NCBI GenBank assembly: GCA_937910235.1
Contig: CALENB010000041.1
Location: forward strand, 1 to 51,683
Length of the DNA stretch: 51,683 bases
Direction of reading: 5' to 3'
Origin: an uncultured Myxococcales bacterium
GTDB taxonomy: Bacteria; Myxococcota_A; UBA9042
Shown: in pieces, positions 1-10,387 of the stretch
Layout: every line of letters starts with the position of its first letter
Numbering within the stretch: position 1 is the first letter of the stretch
Notes under the pieces: generated by a model
Told to the model about the DNA's origin: nothing
Seen by the model: the letters and a program-made list of their open reading frames with translations, nothing else
The model's database searches: none
Position numbers and translations under genes: made by a program

Positions 1-2142
1 GGTCAAACCTGCGAGCTGCTGCGCGATCCCCTGCAAGGGTTCGACCTCGGCGCTGGCGGCGACGCTATCTCTGGACCGACGCCCGCGACCAGCACCATGG
101 CGACGCCGCAGCGTTACTGCCTGGCCAGCTGCACCGCCGACAGCGACTGCCCAGGCGACTTCGAGTGCCGCGCGGTGTCATTGACCACCAACGCCCCGGT
201 CTTCCGCTGCACGCCGCGGATCGGCGTCGCGCAGACCCGGTGCGAGACGTCCTCGCCCTCGATGTGGGGCGGCAATCCGGCTCCGGGGGTGGGTTATGTC
301 GCCGATGGATCGGGCAAGTTCACCATCAAGAGCCGCCTCGGCGACCTCGCGGTGTACTGCCGCTCAGGGTACACCGAGAAGGGCTCGGGCGACTTCATCC
401 CGTTGATGATGGGCATCACCCGCGGGGTCCATGTGCTCCCTGGTGCCACGGTGGAGAACGTCAACGTCACCCTGACGACGCCGATGAGCCGCACCGTCCG
501 AGTGCGCCTCGACCGAATCCCGATGGGCGACGACGTGAAGGGGTCGATGCGCTACATGGTGGCCGCGCTGAACTTGGACCCAGAGGGCTATATCCAGTTA
601 GCGAATGTGGAGACGATGTTGCGTACGGACGTCATCCATCTGCCACGCCAGCCGTGGTCGTTCACGGGCGTGCTGGCCAACCTCAACTACGACTTATACG
701 GCGGATTAGCGAACGCAGCGGGGGGTGCGCCGACCACCATCGCGGCCCGCGAGGACGTGAAACCAGCGGACGCCGACCAGCTCGCGTGGTGGCCAGTGGG
801 CGAAGCGAAGCCCCTGAAGGCGGAGGCTTGGGCGGTCCCCGTCAACGCGGCGACGTCGGACGGCTACTCGACGGTGGCGGTGGGGGACAAGGGCTGGATC
901 GGCGTCTGGGGTGGCACGGCGTTCACGCAGCAGCAGAGCCCCGTGCAGCACGACCTGTACGCGGTGTGGATGGCCCCCGACGGTAGCGGGGACGGCTGGG
1001 CGGGTGGCGAAGGCGGCGCCCTGTTGCGGCGCAACAACCTCACCGGATGGCAAGCTTCACCGACCCCGTTGGCGCTCCCACCGGCTGGGTCACCCGTTGA
1101 CGCCGGTCGCATCCGCGGCATCCACGGCCGCGCGAAAGACGACGTCTGGCTGTTGAGCGGTCGCAACGAGCTGTATCACTGGGACGGGGAGACGTGGACC
1201 GGCCCGCTCACAGGTCCGATGGCGCCACCGAAGCCCAAGCCCAACACATGGGGGGTGTGGCAGGAGTCACCGCGTCTGCGCGCGCTCTTTCAAGGCAACG
1301 ACGGCGCGATCGTCGTGGTTGGCGATGACGGCTACGTGGTGCGCGGCACGTTGGCGCCAAAGGCCACCAACATCACGTGGCAGCTCATCACCAGCTTCAC
1401 GCCACACACCTTCCACGCCGTGTGGGGCAACACCAGCGACGACTTCTGGGTCGTTGGCGACGCTGGGACGATGAAGCACTACAGCAACGGCGTGATGACG
1501 ACGGTACAGACCAAGTTGTTGCGACCGCTCTACGCCGTCGTCGGTACGAGCACGGGGGTGCAGGCCGTCGGCGGTCTCGGCGCGTGGGTGAGCGTCGATC
1601 TGAGCGGCAAGGCCGCCGATGTCACCGTCAAGGACCTGTCCGTCGACCTGAAGGCGGTGGCGCTGATCTCAGGGGGCACGGTGGCCGCTGGTCAGCCGAT
1701 GATCGTCATGGGCCCTTACCTGGAGCTGCCGTACTTCGTCTTGCCGCAGATCAATGGACCGATGGGCAAGAAGTTGAAGTGGACCGCCGCGCCGGGGGTG
1801 GTGCCGACGCTCCACATGATTCGCATCACGGACTTCAACTACAACACGTTGTGGGAGCTGTACGTGAAGGGCGATGTGTCCGAGATCGACCTGCCAGACT
1901 TCAGCAAGCTCGGCGCTTTTGACCCACTCCCCGGGGGAAAACTCCGGATCCGAATCTGGCGGATCTACGCGCCGGGGCTGACGATCGACCACTACAATCA
2001 CAAGCAGTTGAGTGTCTGGAAATGGGTGAGTTACGCCTACAACTGGATGTTGACCAGCCAGTTCAAGGACCTGTCGGGCGTCGGTCTGCCGCCTGCCGGC
2101 GCACCCGGCGGCGCCGAACCCGGCAAGTTGCCCGCACCTTGA
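1..2142 (+). CDS. Partial secreted beta-propeller-like protein (5' end outside window)
   Basis: The frame is open from base 1 through the first in-window ATG at 97, so the gene starts upstream and only its C-terminal 713 residues are visible. The first part has a short Cys cluster (C-x3-C-x5-C-x5-C spacing in CLASCTADSDCPGDFEC) typical of extracellular myxobacterial proteins. Next comes a beta-sandwich-like stretch, then from about residue 280 repeated segments of the kind YAVWMAPDGSGDGWAGG, DDVWLLSGRNELYHWDG and DDFWVVGDAGTMKHYSNG. These look like blades of a beta-propeller with an alternating V-W/W-G pattern. No catalytic motif is recognised. It is probably exported, but the signal peptide would lie outside the window. 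A second exported propeller-like gene follows 65 bp downstream and may be co-transcribed. Confidence 0.75.
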   Translation, partial: GQTCELLRDPLQGFDLGAGGDAISGPTPATSTMATPQRYCLASCTADSDCPGDFECRAVSLTTNAPVFRCTPRIGVAQTRCETSSPSMWGGNPAPGVGYVADGSGKFTIKSRLGDLAVYCRSGYTEKGSGDFIPLMMGITRGVHVLPGATVENVNVTLTTPMSRTVRVRLDRIPMGDDVKGSMRYMVAALNLDPEGYIQLANVETMLRTDVIHLPRQPWSFTGVLANLNYDLYGGLANAAGGAPTTIAAREDVKPADADQLAWWPVGEAKPLKAEAWAVPVNAATSDGYSTVAVGDKGWIGVWGGTAFTQQQSPVQHDLYAVWMAPDGSGDGWAGGEGGALLRRNNLTGWQASPTPLALPPAGSPVDAGRIRGIHGRAKDDVWLLSGRNELYHWDGETWTGPLTGPMAPPKPKPNTWGVWQESPRLRALFQGNDGAIVVVGDDGYVVRGTLAPKATNITWQLITSFTPHTFHAVWGNTSDDFWVVGDAGTMKHYSNGVMTTVQTKLLRPLYAVVGTSTGVQAVGGLGAWVSVDLSGKAADVTVKDLSVDLKAVALISGGTVAAGQPMIVMGPYLELPYFVLPQINGPMGKKLKWTAAPGVVPTLHMIRITDFNYNTLWELYVKGDVSEIDLPDFSKLGAFDPLPGGKLRIRIWRIYAPGLTIDHYNHKQLSVWKWVSYAYNWMLTSQFKDLSGVGLPPAGAPGGAEPGKLPAP

Positions 2143-2207
2143 CGGCGCCGAAGCCGGCCCAGGCGCGCGCCGCCGTGGATCGAACCACCTCGCGCGCAGG
2201 GACCACC

Positions 2208-3653
2208 GTGCGGCGCTCAAGGACGTGCACGCGCTGGGCGCTGGGCATGACGCTGTGGGCGGGTGCGTGGCTTGGCGGGCAGGCCGACGCGATGGCGCCG
2301 CCGCTGCGACCGGCGCCTGCCGCAGAGCCGGCTCCGGCCGCGAAGTCTGGACCGGCCGCGAAGCCGGCACCTGTCGACAAACCAACAGTCGACTGGCGCG
2401 GGCTAGATCGCATGGATGCCTCCGGCCAGACCAAACCGCACGACAAGCCGCCGCCGAACCCCGTACAACAGCTGGTCCAGAACGCTCCGTACCGCGTCTA
2501 CGTCGCGACGACCAACGGCACAAAGGTCGTGATCACCGACGCCTACACGCTCGAGCGGCGCCGCGTCTTTGTTGCGGACGCTGTCGGCGGCTACGCCTTT
2601 TCGTCCGATGGACACTGGCTCTACGTCGTACACGGCGGGGGACGCAGCCGCACCGTGAGCGCCGTCGCGGTGAACACAGCCAAAGCGCGTGTTTTGGCGA
2701 CGATCCGGCTGCATCGCGGCGAAGACGTGGTGGAGGTGCTCGGCCACGGCGACGAAGCGGCGGCTTTTGTGACGGTGGTGGTTGGTCGTGGCGTGCCGTG
2801 GCGTGCAGGCCAAGGCTGCACGAAGCCCACCCATCTACGCCGGATTCGACTGCGCGAGACCAAGGGTTCGCTGCGACGCGAGGAGATTCTGGGCGCGCAC
2901 GACCTGACGTTTCCGGCTCGTCACCGCGTCGTCTCGCCAAACACGCGGTACACCGCCCAGCTGGGCGCGACGCTGACGATCCACGGCAGATTCGGCGGCG
3001 ACGGCGTCGGGCGTCTCAACAAGCGGCCGTTGCCGGCCCACCCGCTCGGCGTACGCTGGATGCGGGATAGTCGCGGCGTGTTCCTGCCGATCAAGCGGCC
3101 AGGTACCTGCCCGCACCTCAAAGGACTCGCCACCTTTCGGCAGCCCCAGAGCCAGTTCGCGAGCTGGCGGCGGCAACATGACTGGCTGGACTGGCGCGTG
3201 GGCGAAAACGTGCAGCTCGTGCGCGGAGATCTCATCCACCAGGATCTCTCCTGGGCGCCGGACGGCATGCGGCTGGTCGGGATGACGACCCGCGGCGTGG
3301 TGCTGGTCGAGCCGCTGGTCCGGCACGCTGATCACATCTCCCTGATCGCGCCGCCATCGACGTTATGGCCGGCCGTGCGTCCGGGTGTGCGCACGATCGC
3401 CTCTGGAAGTGGGGAGCTGCGCCACGCCGAGATTCTGCTCGAGCAAGGCAGCCTCGACGCCGCCGAGGCGCGTTTGCGGGGAGCGCCGGTGGGTCAGGCG
3501 CGCGCCCGGCTGTTGTCGCGGCTGGCGAAGCTACGGTCTGTCTTGGCACGCAGAACCGCCGAGTTTGCTGCGTTGCAGGATGCGGCGGGCGGCGCGAGCG
3601 ACAGTTTGAACACCGTCGTGCCGCCAGCGACCGCGACACCCGCGACACGATAG
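2208..3653 (+). CDS. Exported WD40/YVTN-like propeller protein, function unknown
   Basis: I choose the GTG at 2208 because AGGGA lies 5 bp upstream and because it gives a clean signal peptide: basic RRSRTCTR, then a hydrophobic WALGMTLWAGAWLGG core ending QADA. A longer open frame exists, but it runs back into the preceding gene. The mature 481-aa protein begins with a Pro/Ala/Lys repeat linker (residues about 30-65) and continues with segments such as YRVYVATTNGTKVVITD, GYAFSSDGHWLYVVHGG and DLSWAPDGMRLVGMTT, typical of beta-propeller blades of the YVTN or Tol-Pal-associated type. The last 90 residues are predicted helical and Ala/Arg-rich, perhaps a TPR-like helical hairpin. No enzymatic motif was seen. 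Function is unknown; the product is periplasmic or surface-located by inference. Confidence 0.75.
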   Translation: MRRSRTCTRWALGMTLWAGAWLGGQADAMAPPLRPAPAAEPAPAAKSGPAAKPAPVDKPTVDWRGLDRMDASGQTKPHDKPPPNPVQQLVQNAPYRVYVATTNGTKVVITDAYTLERRRVFVADAVGGYAFSSDGHWLYVVHGGGRSRTVSAVAVNTAKARVLATIRLHRGEDVVEVLGHGDEAAAFVTVVVGRGVPWRAGQGCTKPTHLRRIRLRETKGSLRREEILGAHDLTFPARHRVVSPNTRYTAQLGATLTIHGRFGGDGVGRLNKRPLPAHPLGVRWMRDSRGVFLPIKRPGTCPHLKGLATFRQPQSQFASWRRQHDWLDWRVGENVQLVRGDLIHQDLSWAPDGMRLVGMTTRGVVLVEPLVRHADHISLIAPPSTLWPAVRPGVRTIASGSGELRHAEILLEQGSLDAAEARLRGAPVGQARARLLSRLAKLRSVLARRTAEFAALQDAAGGASDSLNTVVPPATATPATR

Positions 3654-3770
3654 GCGGTGCAGCCCCAAAACACGCGCCGCTAGCGCGATCGGTTGACCCC
3701 GTGGCACCCCTGGGCTAGACCGTTCGCGACGTCATAAGACGCCGCAACATTCGATCGTGGAGGACAGCGC

Positions 3771-5078
3771 ATGAGCACCTTGAAGGGCCGTTTGGCTGAC
3801 AAAATCCCCGCCTGGCGCGAGGACGTTCGCACCCTGATCAAAGAGCACGGCGACGTCGTCATCGGCGACGCGACCATCGGCAAGGCCCTCGCTGGCATGC
3901 GTGGTCTCAAGGCGCTCGTCTGCGACACCTCCTACCTCGACCCGGACGAGGGGATTCGCTTTCGTGGGTACACGATCCCCGAGGCGCGCGCCGCGCTGCC
4001 GAAGCCGGGGTCGGGCCTCGAAGCTTATCCGACCGGGCTCTGGTTCCTGCTGCTGACGGGTGATCTGCCGACCGCAGACGAGGTCGCTGAGCTTGAGGCC
4101 GACCTGAAGGCGCGCGCGGTGGTGCCGTCCTACGTCTTCGGTGCGCTCGACGCGTTGCCGATCGACACCCACCCCATGGTGCAGTTCTCGATGGCCATCA
4201 CCGCGATGTCTAATGAGTCGAAGTTCAGCGCCGCCTACGACGCCGGCCTCGGCAAGGGTGACTACTGGCAGGCCACGCTCGAAGACGCGCTCGATCTCAT
4301 CGCCCGCCTGCCCGTGATCGCGGCGTACATCTATCGCCGCGCGTACAAGGGCGGCGATCGGATCGAGGCTGATCAGACGCTCGATTGGGGGGCCAATTTC
4401 GCCCACATGATGGGGGTCGACAACGACGACTACAAAGATCTGATGCGCCTGTACCTCCTGATCCACACGGACCACGAGGGTGGCAACGTCAGCGCGCACA
4501 CGTCGCACGTGGTCAGCTCGGCGCTCTCGGACGTCTACTTGTCGGTGTCGGCTGGTATCAACGGCCTCGCCGGCCCGCTGCATGGACTCGCCAATCAAGA
4601 GTGCCTGAAGTGGATCGTCACGCTCATGGATCACTTCGGCGGCAACGTTCCGACCGAGGAGCAGGTCCGCCAGTACGCGTGGGACACGCTCAACGCCCGC
4701 CGGGTCATCCCTGGCTTTGGCCACGCCGTGCTTCGCAATACAGATCCCCGCTATGTCGCCCAGCGCGAGTACAGCCTCGCCAAGGGGATGGGCAGCCACC
4801 CTGTCGTGGCGACGGTGCATCGCGTGTTCGACGTCGTCCCAGGCGTGCTCAAGGAGCACGGCAAGGCGAAGAGCCCGTGGCCCAACGTCGACGCCCACTC
4901 CGGCGCGTTGCAGGTGTACTACGGCGTCACCGAAGCTGACTTCTACACCGTGTTGTTCGGCGTTTCGCGGGCCATGGGCATCACCGCGCAGATCGTGTGG
5001 GATCGTGCCATGGGCCTGAGCCTTGAGCGCCCGAAGTCCGTCACGGTCGCGATGCTGAAGGCCGCGGCCGGCATCTAG
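3771..5078 (+). CDS. gltA: Citrate synthase, mitochondrial (eukaryote-like) type
   Basis: Condenses oxaloacetate with acetyl-CoA to citrate at the entry of the TCA cycle, in the cytoplasm. The 435-aa protein keeps the three catalytic residues of the family: His271 in GPLHGLANQE, His318 in GFGHAVLRNTDPRY and Asp374 in PWPNVDAHSG. The segments DPDEGIRFRGYTIPE, IHTDHEGGNVSAHTSH and RLPVIAAYIYRRAY are almost those of animal mitochondrial citrate synthase, and the length matches that form rather than the hexameric NADH-inhibited GltA of enterobacteria. A eukaryote-like citrate synthase is known from Geobacteraceae, so this fits a delta-proteobacterial lineage. A strong GGAGGA lies at 3759-3764, 6 bp before ATG. 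It is transcribed alone and is convergent with the gamma-glutamyltransferase gene. Confidence 0.97.
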   Translation: MSTLKGRLADKIPAWREDVRTLIKEHGDVVIGDATIGKALAGMRGLKALVCDTSYLDPDEGIRFRGYTIPEARAALPKPGSGLEAYPTGLWFLLLTGDLPTADEVAELEADLKARAVVPSYVFGALDALPIDTHPMVQFSMAITAMSNESKFSAAYDAGLGKGDYWQATLEDALDLIARLPVIAAYIYRRAYKGGDRIEADQTLDWGANFAHMMGVDNDDYKDLMRLYLLIHTDHEGGNVSAHTSHVVSSALSDVYLSVSAGINGLAGPLHGLANQECLKWIVTLMDHFGGNVPTEEQVRQYAWDTLNARRVIPGFGHAVLRNTDPRYVAQREYSLAKGMGSHPVVATVHRVFDVVPGVLKEHGKAKSPWPNVDAHSGALQVYYGVTEADFYTVLFGVSRAMGITAQIVWDRAMGLSLERPKSVTVAMLKAAAGI

Positions 5079-5098
5079 CCCCGCCAGCCTAGCGCCTG

Positions 5099-5128
5099 CC
5101 CCAGCTCAGCGTGCCCCAGCTCAGCGTG
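5099..5128. repeat. Two tandem 15-bp units between convergent genes
   Basis: Two exact copies of a 15-bp unit (CCCCAGCTCAGCGTG) lie at 5099-5113 and 5114-5128, in the short gap after the citrate synthase gene and running into the last codons of the convergent gamma-glutamyltransferase gene. No function is evident; this is probably local slippage or duplication. Confidence 0.6.
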
Positions 5129-7181
5129 CCCCGGCGCTGCCGCCCGCGCGGCCGTCGCTCACCGCCTCCACCTGCCAGCTGTCGTCAGGGCCAGCGGGCT
5201 TGGCGCGACCTCCGTTTTTGGCAGGACCGCCGGCCTTGGCCGCCCTGCCCTGCCCGGCCGGACCGCGCCGGATCCGCACGGCCTGAACGTCGCACCACGG
5301 CTCCTTGACGACGACCCGATGGCCGAGGGCTCGCAGCCCCTTGCGCCAGCGCTGCTCACCCACGCCGGCTTCAACCCAGACTTCATCGGGAAAGGCTTGG
5401 TGGTGCAGGCGCGGCGCGTCCACTGCCGCACGCAGCGTTTGACCCGCCACGAGCGTCCGCCACGCGACCTGGAACACAGCCGTCGGGATGCGCGTGCCGC
5501 CTGGCGAGCCGATGATGAGCGCGGGTTTGCCGGCTAGTAGGAAGATCGTCGGCGTCATGGACGACACCGGCCGCGCGCCCGGCCTAAACAGGTTGGCTTT
5601 GCTGCCAGCGAGGCCGAAGGCGTTGCTCTCGGTCAGGGTGAGCGAGAAGTCGTCGAGCTCGTTGTTGAGCCACACGCCCGTTTTGGCGGCGACGATGCCG
5701 CTGCCGAAGAGCAGGTTGATGGTGTGCGTCGAGGCCACCGCCATGCCGTCTCGGTCGATGATGGAGACGTGGCTCGTGTTGGTGTGACCTTCGAGCTTGC
5801 CGCCAGCGCCAGTGGGGGTGGGCGTGGCTCGCTTGGGGTCGAAGGTGGACGCGAGCTTCGAACGCACCGCCGCAGGGTAGACGTCGTCGAGCGCGGCGGC
5901 GGGCGTCAGCGTGTCGCCGCTGTAGGCGAGTCGCAGCTGAAAAGCGCGGCGCATCGTCTCGACCAGCGCATGGGCGACGGAGAGCTGGGTCGTCGGGTCC
6001 AAGCGGAGATGAGTCGCGCCCGGGGCGACGACCGGCTGCGATTTCCGGGCGCGCAGCCGTCCGCGAACCGCGTCTTTGGCCCCGGTATTACGGCCTGATT
6101 GCGCGCCCGCGCCGGTGAACCGATCCATGAGCTCCGCCATGGCGACGAGCTGCGCGCCGCCAGCCGAGGGCTGCGGCATGGTCAGCACATCCAGGCCCAG
6201 GGCTCTGCCGACGAGCGGCTTGCGCCACCGCGGTGCGTAGCTGCTGAGATCTGTCAGCGACAAGTGGCCGCCGGCCGCCTGAACGGTGGCGACAACGTCG
6301 GCCGCCACAGCGCCGGCGTAGAACCCCATTGGTCCGTCGATGCCGATCAGACGCAGGGTCCGTCCGAGCGCGGGCTGCCGCAACACCGCGCCCTTGGTGG
6401 GCGCGGCGCCCCGCAGCCCGATGAGCGCCTTGGCGTGCGGGTGCAGCACCTTCCAAGTGGCGTCGGCGGCCGCGACCACGGCGTCGCCCATGACGAAGCC
6501 GCGCTCCGCGATGGCGACGGCCGGCGTGACCAGACTGGCCCACGGTCGCCTACCCCAGCGCTTGTGCAGCGCCCAGAGCCCCGCCACGTAGCCGGGCACG
6601 CCCACCGCCAAACCGTGGCGTCGAGACCGCTTCGCGACAGCGTGGCCCTTCTCGTTGAGGTACTGCGCGCGCAGACCGGCGGCGGGCGCCTGCTCACGGA
6701 AGTCGAGGGCGTGGGCCGGCTTGCCGCCACCGGGCCAGACGATGGCAAAACCACCGCCACCGATGCCCGTCGACTGTGGCGTGACGACGCTGAGCACAAA
6801 ACTCGCGGCGACCAGCGCGTCAACGGCGTTGCCGCCGGCGTCCAAGGTCTGTAGTGCGGCCTGCGTCGCGAGAGGGTGGGCGGTCGCGACGGCGTCCCGG
6901 CTGCCCGTCGCGCGACGCTGGCGCGCGGGCGTCGGGATGACAGCTCCCACCGTGCGACCGGTTGGCGCGGCGCCAGCAGCGCCCGACGTCACACCCAGGG
7001 CGAGGGCCACGCCCATCTGGTTCAGACCAAACTGCTCGCCGGCGTGGCCCACCGCCGCGATGGCCTCGGCCGCGGTGTGGGGCGCCTCCTGTGGTGCCGC
7101 TGGCGCAGGTTTGGCCTTGCAGCCGGGCTGGAGCAGCGCGCAGGCAGAGACGATGAGGGGGAGAAGGCGTGGGAGGCGCAT
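5121..7181 (-). CDS. ggt: Gamma-glutamyltransferase precursor
   Basis: Cleaves or transfers the gamma-glutamyl group of glutathione and related peptides in the periplasm. The precursor is made as one chain and cuts itself in front of a Thr nucleophile. That Thr is residue 469 in GHTNTSHVSIIDRDG, equivalent to Thr391 of E. coli (TTHYSVVD). Further family motifs are HPLATQAALQTLDAGGNAVDA near the N-terminus, STGIGGGGFAIVW, LLFGSGIVA, LNNELDDFS and RPVSSMTPTI with GSPGGTRI. At 686 aa it is about 100 residues longer than the E. coli enzyme. The excess lies in an Ala-rich N-terminal linker, an Arg-rich insertion around residues 370-395 just before the small subunit region, and a Gly/Ala/Lys-rich C-terminal tail. 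The N-terminus is a signal peptide ending LLQPGC, an imperfect lipobox, so lipid anchoring is uncertain. Confidence 0.95.
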   Translation of the reverse strand: MRLPRLLPLIVSACALLQPGCKAKPAPAAPQEAPHTAAEAIAAVGHAGEQFGLNQMGVALALGVTSGAAGAAPTGRTVGAVIPTPARQRRATGSRDAVATAHPLATQAALQTLDAGGNAVDALVAASFVLSVVTPQSTGIGGGGFAIVWPGGGKPAHALDFREQAPAAGLRAQYLNEKGHAVAKRSRRHGLAVGVPGYVAGLWALHKRWGRRPWASLVTPAVAIAERGFVMGDAVVAAADATWKVLHPHAKALIGLRGAAPTKGAVLRQPALGRTLRLIGIDGPMGFYAGAVAADVVATVQAAGGHLSLTDLSSYAPRWRKPLVGRALGLDVLTMPQPSAGGAQLVAMAELMDRFTGAGAQSGRNTGAKDAVRGRLRARKSQPVVAPGATHLRLDPTTQLSVAHALVETMRRAFQLRLAYSGDTLTPAAALDDVYPAAVRSKLASTFDPKRATPTPTGAGGKLEGHTNTSHVSIIDRDGMAVASTHTINLLFGSGIVAAKTGVWLNNELDDFSLTLTESNAFGLAGSKANLFRPGARPVSSMTPTIFLLAGKPALIIGSPGGTRIPTAVFQVAWRTLVAGQTLRAAVDAPRLHHQAFPDEVWVEAGVGEQRWRKGLRALGHRVVVKEPWCDVQAVRIRRGPAGQGRAAKAGGPAKNGGRAKPAGPDDSWQVEAVSDGRAGGSAGAR

Positions 7182-7511
7182 CGTTGGGCTCCGCCGCGAA
7201 GACGCGGGATGGTGACGCTGCGCTGGGCTTCGTCGGCGCCCCGATGCTAACCCGCCGAGCCGCGTCGGTCTCGCTCACCCCGCGCCATGAGGCGTTCATG
7301 GCCCGCCGACCACGCCAGCGCCCCGCAAAATAGGGCTTTTTGGCACCCAGGAGCGTCCTCATGGCCGCGGTCAACGCGGCGGCGCAGGGGCGAGCGGCAG
7401 GGCGTTCGCCTTGTCAGCACGCGCACGTGGGCGTAGCCTTCGCCGCCTCTCGCGCTCCACACCAGCCGCGGTCAAAGCGCACCTGGCACGCCTCAAGCAC
7501 TCGGAGACACC
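7182..7511. other. Intergenic region upstream of divergent ggt and acyl-CoA dehydrogenase genes
   Basis: This 330-bp stretch separates the divergent start codons of ggt (-) and the acyl-CoA dehydrogenase gene (+), so both promoters should lie here. GGAG at 7502-7505 is the ribosome binding site of the + gene. An AT-richer spot near 7327-7340 is the only visible contrast. A small open frame inside (7340-7561) has non-coding composition and overlaps the start of the dehydrogenase. I see no gene, RNA or clear operator. Confidence 0.5.
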
Positions 7512-9293
<1,782 letters not shown>

Positions 9294-9325
9294 CGCGCAG
9301 TGGCGTGAATGGGCACAGGGCGGCG

Positions 9326-10387
9326 CTAGGCGAGATCGGCCGGCACAAACACCACGGGATCGGACACCGTTCGATGCGATGGCCAAGCGGCGACCAAGTC
9401 ACGTAGATCGCCGCTATCCGGCAGGCCCATCGACCGCGCCAACCAACGTCGCACACGACCAGCGCTCACGCCCTCGGCGGCCAGCTGCTGCACGTGCACC
9501 GAGCGATTGCGCTTGGCTAGGCGTCGACCGTCCCCTCCCAACACCAGGGGCACGTGGGTCCACGACGGCATGGGGCTACGAGGGTCGGCGCCGCCAAGAT
9601 CCTGCGCGTCGCAGTGCGTGGCGATGGCCTGGTAGACGGCGACTTGCTGGGCCGTGCAGTCGAGCAGGTCGTCACCGCGGATGACCTCCGTGACGCCCAT
9701 GGCGAGGTCATCCACGACCACCGAGAACATGTAGGCGTAATCCCCGTCCTTCTTCCGCAGCACAAAATCGCCGCAGTCGTCGGGCAGCCGTGTCGCTTGC
9801 GGCCCATGAATCCGGTCTGAAAACAGCACTGGCGCGCTCGGGACCCGCAACCGCAGGGCGCATCCCAGCGGCCGACGCCCCCTGCGCAGCGCGTTGGCGC
9901 CCTCCCACCGGATCGCGGCGCCTTCGTCGGCGAATCGTCCCCGACAGGTGCCGGGGTACGGACGTCCCTTGTCTTCAGCGTGCGGCGCGCGGCTGGCGAG
10001 CTCGATGTCTTTGCGGGTGCATATACAGGGATAGACCATCCCGGCCCGGGTCAGCCGCTGCATGACCCGGCGATACAGCTCGAATCTCTCGCTCTGGAGC
10101 ACCACCGCGGGCAACCCAGCCGCGGCAGGCAGCAGCTCCCCTGGGTCAACCGCTCCCTCAGTCCGAGGAGCGGGCGCGTCCCAATCCAAGCCGAGCCAAA
10201 GCAGGTCCGACAGCACCGACGCGAGGTGTTCCTGAGCGCCTGGCAACAGATCTTCAATGCGCAACAGCACCTGTCCCTGCGCTGATCGGGCGGATAACCA
10301 GGCCCACAGCAGGGTTCGTGCGTTGCCGAGATGCAGCACACCGGTGGGACTCGGCGCGAGGCGGCCCACAACCACAGGCGACGTCAT
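9326..10387 (-). CDS. gluQ: Glutamyl-Q tRNA(Asp) synthetase
   Basis: A truncated GluRS paralogue that activates glutamate and attaches it to queuosine in the anticodon wobble position of tRNA-Asp. The 353-aa protein has the HIGH-type motif GRLAPSPTGVLHLGNART, a KMSKS-type RRLAKRNRSV, the zinc site of the family (CICTRKDIE followed by YPGTCRGRF), and no anticodon-binding domain. It is slightly longer than the roughly 300 aa of the E. coli enzyme. I take the ATG at 10387 because its A is the last base of the TGA stop of the preceding gene (TGATG), implying translational coupling; the open frame upstream of it lies within that gene. The link between a tRNA-modifying enzyme and a Ca-binding surface lipoprotein has no obvious functional logic and may be only genome compaction. 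Confidence 0.92.
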   Translation of the reverse strand: MTSPVVVGRLAPSPTGVLHLGNARTLLWAWLSARSAQGQVLLRIEDLLPGAQEHLASVLSDLLWLGLDWDAPAPRTEGAVDPGELLPAAAGLPAVVLQSERFELYRRVMQRLTRAGMVYPCICTRKDIELASRAPHAEDKGRPYPGTCRGRFADEGAAIRWEGANALRRGRRPLGCALRLRVPSAPVLFSDRIHGPQATRLPDDCGDFVLRKKDGDYAYMFSVVVDDLAMGVTEVIRGDDLLDCTAQQVAVYQAIATHCDAQDLGGADPRSPMPSWTHVPLVLGGDGRRLAKRNRSVHVQQLAAEGVSAGRVRRWLARSMGLPDSGDLRDLVAAWPSHRTVSDPVVFVPADLA

